Assembly: GCF_003205875.1 (NCBI RefSeq)
Contig: NZ_PUBZ01000114.1
Span: 1 to 64,000, forward strand
Direction: 5' to 3'
Origin: Herpetosiphon llansteffanensis
Lineage (GTDB): Bacteria; Chloroflexota; Chloroflexia; Chloroflexales; Herpetosiphonaceae
Length of the DNA: 64,000 nt
Shown here: positions 34,931 to 42,400 of the stretch, piece by piece
How positions within the stretch are numbered: position 1 is the stretch's first letter
How the letters are laid out: the number at the start of each line of letters is the position of its first letter
Position numbers and translations under genes: made by a program
The notes under the pieces: generated by a model
The model's input: only the letters and a program-made list of their open reading frames with translations
Told to the model about the DNA's origin: nothing
Database searches by the model: none

Positions 34931-35829
34931 TGGCCACGCTCCCCATTGACGACTCGCACGAAAATATCGTCAAGCGACGGAATCGCCACTTCGAAGCGAT
35001 CGATGCTGGTATCGCCACGGCTTGCCAAGGCTTGGAAGACGCTTTGTGGGCTGGTGCCAGCTTGGAGATTGAGCTGCACTTGGCCATTTTCGGTTTGAAC
35101 GCTCTCGATGCCAGGCAAATTATCGAATGAGCCATTGCCCTCGACCCAAACCGCGTTGGGAGCGAAGCGGCGGCGCACATCGCGCAAGGTACCATTCAAG
35201 ACAATTTCGCCACGGTTGAACATCACAATCCGGTCGCACATTTCTTCGATGAGGTGCATTTGGTGGGTACACATCAGCACGGCGCGGCCTTCACGGCGAA
35301 TATCAAACAAGAGATCCTTGACCATGCGCGTGTTGACTGGATCGAGCGCTTCAAAGGGTTCGTCGATAATCACGATGTCTGGTTCGTGCAAAATCGTCGT
35401 GCCAAATTGCACTTTTTGCTGCATCCCTTTGCTCAATTCGCTAACTTTTTTCTGAGCAACATGGCCGAGTTCAACCCGTTCGAGATAGGCGCTGGCTCGT
35501 TTGCGTGCTTCGTTGCGCTCAATGCCCTTGAGAGTTGCCAAATAGACCATACAATCAATAACTTTGAGGTTGCGATAGAGGCCGCGTTCCTCTGGTAGAT
35601 AGCCAATGCGATTTTTCTTGGATTCGTCCATTGGGCCGCCGAGGACTTCAATCGATCCACTATCGGGGCGCAAAATATCGAGAATCATGCGGATCGTGGT
35701 GGTTTTGCCAGCCCCGTTAGGGCCAAGCACACCAAACAATTCGCCAGGCTCAACATTAAAGCTGACGCCGCGAACTGCTTGCGTTCCCGCAAAAGACTTT
35801 TTAACATCAACAACATTTAACATTGCCAT
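34927..35829 (-). CDS. ABC exporter ATPase (NatA-like)
   Basis: 300 aa. Walker A GPNGAGKTT (about 39-47), signature LSKGMQQK, Walker B VIIDEPFEALDP, and the switch His in MCTHQMH are all present. The C-terminal about 80 residues are the extra domain seen on DrrA/NatA-type proteins. ATG 35829 has AGGAGG 9 nt upstream and is preferred to the in-frame start at 35865. First gene of a three-gene operon with the two permeases. No regulator is adjacent. Confidence 0.93.
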   Translation of the reverse strand: MAMLNVVDVKKSFAGTQAVRGVSFNVEPGELFGVLGPNGAGKTTTIRMILDILRPDSGSIEVLGGPMDESKKNRIGYLPEERGLYRNLKVIDCMVYLATLKGIERNEARKRASAYLERVELGHVAQKKVSELSKGMQQKVQFGTTILHEPDIVIIDEPFEALDPVNTRMVKDLLFDIRREGRAVLMCTHQMHLIEEMCDRIVMFNRGEIVLNGTLRDVRRRFAPNAVWVEGNGSFDNLPGIESVQTENGQVQLNLQAGTSPQSVFQALASRGDTSIDRFEVAIPSLDDIFVRVVNGERGQ

Positions 35830-35938
35830 CCAGCATTTCCTCCTGTAGGCTAGGAGCCTACCCACAGCCTAAGAATACCACGGCTGTTCGATTGTTAAAC
35901 AGGTATTCGAGGGCGAATCGTTCTCATTCTTAAGGACG

Positions 35939-35972
35939 AACAGGCCACTGGATAGTACTCCAGTAGCCTGTT
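35939..35972 (-). terminator. Possible terminator after the lamin-tail nuclease gene
   Basis: AACAGGCCACTGGA and TCCAGTAGCCTGTT form a 14-bp stem with one C-A mismatch and a 6-nt loop, 28 nt past the stop at 36001. It lacks a clear T tail. Confidence 0.5.
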
Positions 35973-36000
35973 ATGGGTTTCAGCAAACTGTTCTAGGGCG

Positions 36001-37419
36001 CTATTGACAGCTCACGGTATGGCTTCCCAAACCGCTGAAGGTATCGCTGCTGTAGGCATCCCAAGCGCTGCTTGGACTAAAGCTATCGCTGCGATTGGTG
36101 TCGCCTGAGGCAATGTTGGCTTTGCGGCGCAAGCTGCGGTCGGTGGTTAAGCCACCCCAACCACTGCTGCCTGGGTCGTTGCCAACTTGGCCGAAGCTAT
36201 CAACAACCGCGCCGTTGTAGGTCAATACCAAGGCATCGTTGCCATTGAAGTTGGCCACGCCATTGGTGATATTGGCCAGATTCAAGAGGCTGCTCGAAGC
36301 AGAGGCATTGGCAATCACGTAGGTTGCGCCATTGGCAAGCGAGCCGCTCAAATTAACGCTGCTGGTGGCGTTGGTCGCGCCATTGGCATACAGCTGGATG
36401 CTATAGCCGCTCAAGCTGACGCTGGCCCCTGTGTTGTTGTAGAGTTCCAAGGCTTTGTTGCTGCCGCTGCCTTCAACGTATTCCGAGAAGAACAAGCGCG
36501 TTGAGCTACAGCCAGTGCTTGGTGGTGGCGTTGCGGTGCGGACTGGGGTTGCAGTTGGATTGGGAGCAGAGGTTGGGTTTGGCACCGAGGTTGGCACAGG
36601 AGTTGTCGAGCCATCAATGCGTGCCTCAATCACACTTTGGATGCTGGTTGAGACATTCGAGAGAAAGTTATAGCCAGTCAAGCTTTCGAGCGCATCGACC
36701 GTGGTCAGATAATCGCGCCAATCGTTATCGCGAATGCCTTGCACATTCGGCATGTTGATCGCGATGACTCGGGTGTTGTTGCTGACGCGGCTCAGATCGT
36801 TGCTGCCGAGGCTCAGCACCACAATAATTTTCCAGGTTGAGTTGGGAATGCGCACTTTGCCATTGGCGATTGTGCCCCGTGAGCCAGCGCCGCCAGTGAT
36901 GATGTACAGTTCGTTGCCTGCGCTGACTAACTCGCGGGCATAGGTTTCGAGGTCGACCCATGGGCCTTGGTTATTGTCGGGAGCTTGGGGAATGATGTTG
37001 GTCATGTAGAAGGTTGGTTGGTTGTCGCTGGCGCTGGAGGTGCGGTCGCCGGAGGGAGTCATGTGGCCGCGATCGTAGCCGCTGCCGCTGTAGTCGCCCG
37101 TTGCCACCCGATACCAACCACTGGGCAAGCTACTGTCTGGTTGGAAATCGCTGCGCGAGGCACTGCCAATATCGCCACTATCGAGGTGCCAACTGACCCA
37201 ATTGGCGATGCCATTATCACGATGATACGAGAGCGCGTATTGGTTACGTTGAATCAAATAATTGGTAGGATAGCTGCTGCTGGCGACTGCTCCGCTAGGA
37301 TTGCCCAAAACCAAGTTATCGCTACTAACGGTTTTGGCTGCTAGCGGGTGAACCATGCTGGCCCCAGCAAAAATAATGACGAACAACGCGAGCAGGGTAA
37401 TCAGCCGATGGTCCTTCAT
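36001..37419 (-). CDS. Secreted NUC1 endonuclease with C-terminal lamin-tail domain
   Basis: 472 aa. A signal peptide (ITLLALFVIIFAGASMV) precedes a NUC1 nuclease domain (about 35-270) with DRGHMTPSGDR, His119, and IPQAPDNNQGPW. It is the paralogue of the gene at 8792. A Pro/Thr linker (about 272-297) leads to an LTD (lamin tail) domain at about 300-465: RLFFSEYVEGSGSNKALELYN, VSLSGYSIQLYANG, NGNDALVLTYNG and VVDSFGQVG. LTDs on bacterial secreted nucleases are thought to attach them to surfaces or partners. It has no LPY end motif; it closes with a single Cys near the C terminus. Role: extracellular nucleic acid digestion. Confidence 0.93.
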   Translation of the reverse strand: MKDHRLITLLALFVIIFAGASMVHPLAAKTVSSDNLVLGNPSGAVASSSYPTNYLIQRNQYALSYHRDNGIANWVSWHLDSGDIGSASRSDFQPDSSLPSGWYRVATGDYSGSGYDRGHMTPSGDRTSSASDNQPTFYMTNIIPQAPDNNQGPWVDLETYARELVSAGNELYIITGGAGSRGTIANGKVRIPNSTWKIIVVLSLGSNDLSRVSNNTRVIAINMPNVQGIRDNDWRDYLTTVDALESLTGYNFLSNVSTSIQSVIEARIDGSTTPVPTSVPNPTSAPNPTATPVRTATPPPSTGCSSTRLFFSEYVEGSGSNKALELYNNTGASVSLSGYSIQLYANGATNATSSVNLSGSLANGATYVIANASASSSLLNLANITNGVANFNGNDALVLTYNGAVVDSFGQVGNDPGSSGWGGLTTDRSLRRKANIASGDTNRSDSFSPSSAWDAYSSDTFSGLGSHTVSCQ

Positions 37420-37690
37420 TTAAGTTCCTTTCAGAATGGAATTGCTGATCTGGAGGGTCGTTATGCTTTGCTCTGAGCGTAGGTACTATAGAATACCATA
37501 CTTAATAATTTATTAAAGCATGGTCAATAATGAGTTATGTTTGGCAATGCCACCAACGACTTTTGGGCTAGCTCGCAGAGGTGAGATGATTTAACTACCT
37601 TTGAATAAAGTGGGGGTTGGGGCTGAGAGAACGCGCCAATTGGGTTTGATTTGGGTCATGCACGCGGCTTAAAAATTCAAATTGCTGTGG
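37420..37690. other. Intergenic stretch between the nuclease and rplU promoter
   Basis: No gene, repeat core or RNA gene is recognised here. It holds the 5' region of the nuclease (the AAGGAA ribosome site is just before its ATG). AT-rich boxes at about 37480-37510, including ACTATA and TTATTAA on the plus strand, may be that gene's promoter. A fragment GTGGGGGTTGGGGCTGAGAG near 37611 resembles a decayed family A core. Confidence 0.5.
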
Positions 37691-37719
37691 TTGACAGCAT
37701 CAATGCTGTCTGCTATAAT
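37691..37719 (+). promoter_or_regulatory. Consensus promoter of the rplU-rpmA-rpmE operon
   Basis: A perfect TTGACA (37691-37696), a 17-bp spacer and a perfect TATAAT (37714-37719). It is the strongest promoter in the window and fits a ribosomal protein operon. Transcription should begin near 37726, giving a leader of about 95 nt. Confidence 0.92.
37693..37710. promoter_or_regulatory. 18-bp inverted repeat inside the rplU promoter
   Basis: GACAGCAT-CA-ATGCTGTC is a perfect 8-bp dyad covering the 3' part of the -35 box and most of the spacer. Its position would let a dimeric repressor block RNA polymerase. Chance cannot be excluded for an 8-bp arm. Confidence 0.55.
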
Positions 37720-37751
37720 TCGTCGCCGTATTGTAAAGAAAAAATATCATT

Positions 37752-37784
37752 AAAAGAGGGCGGGCAGATGCCCCTCTCTTTTTT
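37752..37784 (+). promoter_or_regulatory. Terminator hairpin in the rplU leader (attenuator)
   Basis: AAAAGAGGG-(c)-GGGC pairs with GCCC-CTCTCTTTT around an AGAT loop, giving a 13-bp stem with one bulge, and runs into a T tract at 37779-37784. It lies 38 nt before the rplU start and downstream of the promoter, so it can end transcription before the operon. Autogenous control by a ribosomal protein is known for other r-protein operons, including L21 leaders in Firmicutes; here it is inferred. Confidence 0.75.
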
Positions 37785-37821
37785 ATCGGCGGCGGACCAA
37801 ACCGCCAGAAGGAGCGGCATC

Positions 37822-38139
37822 GTGTACGCCATTATTCGAGACCGTGGCCAACAGTATCGCGTTGAGCCAGGCCAAACATTACAAATTGCCTTGACCGACG
37901 CTGAAGATGGAAGCACTATCGAATTTAATGAAGTCTTGATGGTTGGTGGGGCCGACACCTTTGTTGGCGCACCCTTGATCAGTGGCGCAGTTGTGAAAGC
38001 AACCGTTGGCGAAGTTGTGAAGGGCGAAAAGATTGTCGTGTTCCGCTACAAAGCAAAAGCACGCTATCGCCGCCGTACCGGCCATCGCCAAAAATACACT
38101 GAAATCACCATCAACGATATTGTAGTTCCAAACAAGTAA
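37822..38139 (+). CDS. rplU: 50S ribosomal protein L21
   Basis: 105 aa. The start is GTG 37822, with AGAAGGAG 7 nt upstream. The longer frame from ATG 37651 crosses the promoter and the leader terminator and is not real. Family signatures are [49 protein letters not shown], and [16 protein letters not shown] at the C terminus. Length is normal for L21. It heads the operon L21-L27-L31, a common order for the first two (rplU-rpmA). Confidence 0.96.
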   Translation: MYAIIRDRGQQYRVEPGQTLQIALTDAEDGSTIEFNEVLMVGGADTFVGAPLISGAVVKATVGEVVKGEKIVVFRYKAKARYRRRTGHRQKYTEITINDIVVPNK

Positions 38140-38180
38140 TCTGACCGCGCGGTTGGCCCGCGTCTGAAAGGAGCCTGCAA

Positions 38181-38447
38181 ATGGCACATAAAAAAGGTGT
38201 AGGTAGCTCGCGAAACGGGCGCGACAGCAAGCCGCAAATGCGTGGTATCAAGCGCTTCGGTGGTGAGTTGGTTCAGCCTGGTTCAATCATCGTTCGCCAA
38301 TGTGGCACCAAAGTGCGCCCTGGCGCAAATGTTGGCCTTGGCCGCGATTACACCATCTACTCGATGATTGATGGTCATGTCAAATTCGAAGATTACAGCC
38401 GCACCCAAAAAATGGTGAGCGTTGTACCTGCTGAAGCTGAAGCCTAA
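38181..38447 (+). CDS. rpmA: 50S ribosomal protein L27
   Basis: 88 aa. Opens [15 protein letters not shown], the conserved N-terminal tail that reaches the peptidyl transferase centre, with no cleavable Firmicutes-type extension before it. [33 protein letters not shown] and GHVKFE follow as usual. AAAGGAG lies before the ATG. 41-nt gap after rplU. Confidence 0.97.
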
Positions 38448-38470
38448 AGCATCACCATCGAGGAGTTATC

Positions 38471-38788
38471 ATGAAGAAGAACATTCACCCAAAATATTAT
38501 CCAAATGCCAAAATTGTGGTGAACGGCGAAGAAGTCTTGATTACTGGCTCAACCAAGCCTGAATTGCGCTTGGACGTTTGGTCAGGCAACCACCCGTTCT
38601 ACACCGGCGAACAACGCATCTTGGATACCGCTGGTCAAGTTGATCGCTTTATGAAGCGCTTGCAATCAAGCCAAGAAAAGCAATCAGATGCCCAACGCCG
38701 CCGCGAAGCTCGCGCTCAACAAGCCCCCAAGAAGCGCAGCCTCTACGATGAAGTCTACGGCGAAGAACCAACTTCAACCGAAGAATAA
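38471..38788 (+). CDS. rpmE: 50S ribosomal protein L31, zinc-free form with C-terminal extension
   Basis: 105 aa against about 66-90 usual. The core (1-70) is recognisable: KKNIHPKYYPNAKIVVNGEE, STKPELRLDVWSGNHPFYTG, VDRFMKRL. It has no Cys, so it is the zinc-independent (C-minus) type. Residues about 70-105 are a charged, low-complexity tail (DAQRRREARAQQAPKKRS and an acidic end). Zinc-free L31 often serves under zinc limitation, but here it lies in the constitutive operon and may be the only L31. Confidence 0.93.
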   Translation: MKKNIHPKYYPNAKIVVNGEEVLITGSTKPELRLDVWSGNHPFYTGEQRILDTAGQVDRFMKRLQSSQEKQSDAQRRREARAQQAPKKRSLYDEVYGEEPTSTEE

Positions 38789-38812
38789 GGTTTCATCGTT
38801 GTTCTGAACTGC

Positions 38813-38856
38813 AAAGAGCCACGCGATACCACTAGGCTTCGCGTGGCTCTTTTGTT
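38813..38856 (+). terminator. Terminator of the rplU-rpmA-rpmE operon
   Basis: AAAGAGCCACGCGA (38813-38826) and TCGCGTGGCTCTTT (38839-38852) form a perfect 14-bp stem with a 12-nt loop, followed by TTG. It lies 24 nt past the rpmE stop codon. Confidence 0.9.
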
Positions 38857-38899
38857 GCCTTGCGGCCTGCACTTCCTCTTGATGCGATAAGGAGTTCTC

Positions 38900-39508
38900 A
38901 TGCAACGTGGTGGGATTGAAGTTGTCTGCGGCAGTATGTTTAGCGGCAAAACCGAGGAACTGATTCGCCGCGTCAAGCGCGCGCAAATTGCCCGTCAAAA
39001 AATCCAAGTGTTTAAGCCAGCCATCGATACCCGCTATTCCGATGAAGAAGTTGCTTCACATAATGGCGTGCGCGTGTTGGCAACCCCGGTGCAAACTGCT
39101 GCCGATATTGCGGCGGCGATTGTGCTTGAAACAACCGTCGTGGCGATCGATGAGGTGCAGTTTTTTGATCCTGCGGTGATCGATTTGTGCGATATATTGG
39201 CTCAACGCGGCATTCGGGTCATTGTCGCTGGCTTAGATCAAGATTTTCGCGGTGAGCCATTTGGCCCATTGCCAACCTTGCTGGCCAAAGCAGAAGAAGT
39301 GACCAAGTTGCAAGCAATTTGTGTGATTTGTGGTCAGGCTGCTTCGCGCACGCAACGCTTGATCAACGGCATGCCTGCCTCATACGACGACCCAATTATT
39401 TTGGTTGGGGCTCAAGAAGCCTACGAAGCCCGCTGTCGCCGCTGCCATGAAGTGCCGCGCACCATCCGCAACGGCAATCACTACAGCGAAACTGCTGTGA
39501 ATAGCTAA
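38900..39508 (+). CDS. tdk: Thymidine kinase
   Basis: 202 aa type II thymidine kinase, salvages thymidine using ATP. Walker [13 protein letters not shown] (about 11-22), Walker B-like [10 protein letters not shown] (about 80-89) with the catalytic Glu, the lasso [23 protein letters not shown], and a zinc-binding set of four Cys (CVICG and CRRCHE). Length is normal. AAGGAG precedes the ATG. It is separated from the ribosomal operon by the terminator and followed 2 nt later by the PAP2-like gene. Confidence 0.96.
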   Translation: MQRGGIEVVCGSMFSGKTEELIRRVKRAQIARQKIQVFKPAIDTRYSDEEVASHNGVRVLATPVQTAADIAAAIVLETTVVAIDEVQFFDPAVIDLCDILAQRGIRVIVAGLDQDFRGEPFGPLPTLLAKAEEVTKLQAICVICGQAASRTQRLINGMPASYDDPIILVGAQEAYEARCRRCHEVPRTIRNGNHYSETAVNS

Positions 39509-39510
39509 AT

Positions 39511-40119
39511 ATGCCAGGCTTGCAGCAACAATCGCCGCTGGCCTCGCCAAGCCCCGATCTGGCGCTTGCCTTGGTCTCGTTTGGCGGTTACTTTGCTGCA
39601 AGCCATGTTCCCGATCAGCTGGCCTACATTGTGCCCGAAACCGCGCTTGATCGGCTGATTCCCCTGCTGCCTGCGAGTGTTTTCCCCTATCTTTCGCTCT
39701 ACCCCTTTTTAGGCTTGAATGCTGCTTATTTTTGGTCTCAGCCAGCCCACGCACGGCGGGTTTTTTGGGCAATTAGCCTGCTCAATGGCCTTGGCTCGAT
39801 GCTGTTTTGCAGTGTGCGCACAACCGTGCCACGCCCAGAACCAGCAACCAACCGCCTGCTTGCTTGGCTTTGGCGTGTTGATCCACCATACAATGCCTTG
39901 CCCAGTTTGCACACGGCCTATGCCGTAGTGTTGGCGGAGGCGCATTGGCGTTTGCGCTCGCCGTGGCGCTGGCTCGTCGCGGCTTGGGCCTTGGCAATTA
40001 TCATCAGCACCCTCACCACCAAACAACATCGCCTTTGGGATGTGCTTGCTGGTATGCTGCTTGCTCACATCGTTGCAAAGCGTTTATTTGCCAATTTTTC
40101 AGCTAAACATCAGCTTTAA
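39511..40119 (+). CDS. PAP2/Aur1-like membrane phosphatase or phosphotransferase
   Basis: 202 aa with about five or six hydrophobic segments. The PAP2-superfamily motifs are present: a basic/aromatic C1 region around VPRPEPATNRLLAW, C2 NALPSLHTAYAVV with PSLHT, and C3 TTKQHRLWDVLAG with the catalytic His and the Asp. The pattern PSLHT plus TKQHRLWDV is closest to the inositol phosphorylceramide synthase/AUR1-like group. It would act on a lipid phosphate at the outer membrane face. It is probably co-transcribed with tdk, though no functional link is obvious. Confidence 0.83.
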   Translation: MPGLQQQSPLASPSPDLALALVSFGGYFAASHVPDQLAYIVPETALDRLIPLLPASVFPYLSLYPFLGLNAAYFWSQPAHARRVFWAISLLNGLGSMLFCSVRTTVPRPEPATNRLLAWLWRVDPPYNALPSLHTAYAVVLAEAHWRLRSPWRWLVAAWALAIIISTLTTKQHRLWDVLAGMLLAHIVAKRLFANFSAKHQL

Positions 40120-40144
40120 ATTGAACGACATAATACCTGAGCAA

Positions 40145-40153
40145 TGGTATAAT
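40145..40153 (+). promoter_or_regulatory. Extended -10 promoter before the small membrane peptide
   Basis: TGGTATAAT is a perfect extended -10 element, 30 nt before the GTG start at 40184. A TTGAAC at 40121-40126 is too far for a standard -35. Confidence 0.65.
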
Positions 40154-40183
40154 AGCCACAATGTTTAACTAGGAGAGTCCTCG

Positions 40184-40285
40184 GTGAATAATCAGCAGCT
40201 TAAACAAATTTACCGAATTGTGTCCATCATTCTGGTGGTGGTTTTGGTATTTTCGTTAATTGCCAGTATTTTCATCAACATCTAA
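40184..40285 (+). CDS. Small single-span membrane protein, 33 aa
   Basis: GTG start with AGGAGAG 7 nt upstream and an extended -10 promoter 30 nt upstream. The product begins MNNQQLKQIYRI and then has one hydrophobic helix (VSIILVVVLVFSLIASIFI) ending NI. It is too short for ordinary ORF callers. Promoter, ribosome site and a clean TM helix make it a plausible real gene, perhaps transcribed together with the VanW gene 60 nt downstream. No family is recognised; the hydrophobic stretch could also be a leader peptide. Confidence 0.6.
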   Translation: MNNQQLKQIYRIVSIILVVVLVFSLIASIFINI

Positions 40286-40345
40286 GCACAGCAATTTATT
40301 AATCAATAAACCTATTGTGCTGTTTGGTCGCTAGGAGTGTTTGGC

Positions 40346-42400
40346 ATGGCAGATGAATTTTATCAAAAATATGGCCCTATGGAGCGTCGCCGTCAAAATG
40401 GCGATGGAGAGCAGTATGAAGCAACTGCCCCATTGGCCGACGATCTCCCCGTTCGATCGGCTGCGCCACCACGACGTAAACGTAGCCGCCTGCGGACATT
40501 TATCTGGGGCGCTGGCATTACGTTAGGCTTGGTTGGCTTGCTCTTTGGCTTAGGGTTGTGGTATCTCAATCGCACCTTTGAAGGTCGCATTTATCCAAAT
40601 GTGGCAATTCAGGGCATCGATATGAGCCAAAAAACGCCCGAAGAAGCCAAAGCCTTGCTCAACGAGCGATACGCCGATTTGCTCAAGCGGCCTTTAGCGC
40701 TCAGTTTCAATGGCCAAACCTGGGAGCCTTCCGCGCAAGATGCAGGCATTAGCCTCTCGGTCGAGCAATCGGTCGATGAAGCCTATAAGCTTGGGCGCGG
40801 CGGTAATATCATCAATACCTTGCAAGCAGTCTCAGGTATTTGGCAAAATGGCTATGATATTCCGTTGCAAGTGACGATCGATCAAGGTCAATTGGGCGAT
40901 TATCTGAGCACGGCAACCAACGATTTGATTGCTGCGCCAGTCAATGCCAACTTGATTGTGGCTGGCAATAACGCCACGATGACTCCTGCCCGCGAAGGCC
41001 GTTTGATCTTGATTGATGAAACTGCGCAGGATATTCTGACCCAGCTGCAAACGCTCTCACCAGCTGAAGTTGTGTTGCGCACCGAAATGGTTGTGCCAAC
41101 CGTGCTTGATGATGGTGTTGCTGAAGCCAAACAAACCATCGATGCTGTGTTGCAATCACCATTGACCTTGGTTGCTGGCGAGTTACAATGGGAATTGAGC
41201 GTCGATGACCTGCGGGCTTTGATTCGGCTCGATACCCACACCGCTGCCAATGGCAAAACCAAAATGGTGGCTTCGTTGAACGAACAAATGATTCGCCAAC
41301 GGGTCGCAACCTTCGCCGACGAAATTGGCCGTGGCTCGGTCAATCCTCGTGTGGCGTGGGATGGTGGCGCACTAACGATTACCCGCGAAGGTCGTACTGG
41401 TTTGCGCCTCGACGAGGAAGCTTCTGCATTGCGGATTATCGAGCAAGCTACAATTGGCGAAACCCGCACCATCGAATTGGTGATCAAAGAAGTGCAGCCC
41501 GACGTAACCGCCGAAAACCTGCATAGCTTGGGGATTGTCGAAACGGTTGGGGTTGGCCAAAGTTCCTACAAAGGCTCAGCTTCATATCGGGTTACCAATA
41601 TCAAAGCTGGCTCGTATTTGCTTGATGGGATCTTGATCAAGCCTGGCGAGGAATTCTCGTTCAACAATGCGGTTGGCTCAATCGACGAATCAAATGGCTT
41701 CGTCAAGGGCTATGCAATTGTTGGCAATCGCACCCAAGAAGAATGGGGCGGCGGGATTTGCCAAGATTCAACGACCTTGTTCCGCGCTGCATTCCACGCT
41801 GGCCTGCCCATTACTGAGCGCCATACCCATTCCTTCCGCATTTCGTGGTACGAAGTCTACGAATCGTTTGGGATGGATGCAGCAATCTTCACTGGGGCCT
41901 TAGATTTCCGTTTTGTCAATGATACTGGCAATTGGTTGTTGCTCAACACCTATGTCAACGATTCAACTGCCACCGTTACCTACGCCTTGTATGGTACGGC
42001 TCCGCAGCGCGAAGTCGTGCTTGATGGCCCATATGTGACCAAAGAATATCCTAAGCCAACCGAGCCAACCTTTATCGCTGATGCCAAAGAGCCTGTTGGT
42101 GTTTTCCATCAGACCGATACCGCCCGCGATGGCATGGATATTACGGTGTATCGCATTATCCGCCAAAATGGTCAAGTGGTTTTGCGCGAGCCATTCTATA
42201 CCCACTTCAAGCCATGGCCCGATATTTATGTGCATAATCCGGCAACGCCGTTGCCACCAAAAGGCTGTAAACCGACCGACCCTTGTGCCAATCCGGCCAA
42301 ACCAACGCCGGAGCCAGCACCGCCGCAACAGCCGGAGCCAACGCCTGAACCACAACCAGAGCCAACACCTGAACTTGTGGTCCCAACCCCAACTCCCTAA
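40346..42400 (+). CDS. VanW family protein
   Basis: 684 aa. A cytoplasmic basic N terminus (about 1-48) precedes one membrane helix (FIWGAGITLGLVGLLFGLGLWYL). Then come two repeats of the peptidoglycan-binding-4 type (GIDMSQKTPEEAKALLNERY and a second copy about residues 260-330), and the VanW domain (about 400-560): SYRVTNIKAGSYLLDGILIKPGEEFSFN, GGGICQDSTTLFRAAFHAGL and ERHTHSFRISWYE. The tail is a Pro/Glu/Thr repeat. VanW domains occur with glycopeptide-resistance genes and are thought to touch peptidoglycan; the precise role is unknown. ATG 40346 has AGGAG 8 nt upstream. It overlaps the peptidase gene by 1 nt. Confidence 0.9.
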   Translation: MADEFYQKYGPMERRRQNGDGEQYEATAPLADDLPVRSAAPPRRKRSRLRTFIWGAGITLGLVGLLFGLGLWYLNRTFEGRIYPNVAIQGIDMSQKTPEEAKALLNERYADLLKRPLALSFNGQTWEPSAQDAGISLSVEQSVDEAYKLGRGGNIINTLQAVSGIWQNGYDIPLQVTIDQGQLGDYLSTATNDLIAAPVNANLIVAGNNATMTPAREGRLILIDETAQDILTQLQTLSPAEVVLRTEMVVPTVLDDGVAEAKQTIDAVLQSPLTLVAGELQWELSVDDLRALIRLDTHTAANGKTKMVASLNEQMIRQRVATFADEIGRGSVNPRVAWDGGALTITREGRTGLRLDEEASALRIIEQATIGETRTIELVIKEVQPDVTAENLHSLGIVETVGVGQSSYKGSASYRVTNIKAGSYLLDGILIKPGEEFSFNNAVGSIDESNGFVKGYAIVGNRTQEEWGGGICQDSTTLFRAAFHAGLPITERHTHSFRISWYEVYESFGMDAAIFTGALDFRFVNDTGNWLLLNTYVNDSTATVTYALYGTAPQREVVLDGPYVTKEYPKPTEPTFIADAKEPVGVFHQTDTARDGMDITVYRIIRQNGQVVLREPFYTHFKPWPDIYVHNPATPLPPKGCKPTDPCANPAKPTPEPAPPQQPEPTPEPQPEPTPELVVPTPTP

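Noticed and set aside
37651-37821. Longer N terminus for rplU starting at ATG 37651
   Set aside because: It would run through the consensus promoter and the leader terminator, and adds 57 residues not found in L21. GTG 37822 has a proper ribosome site.
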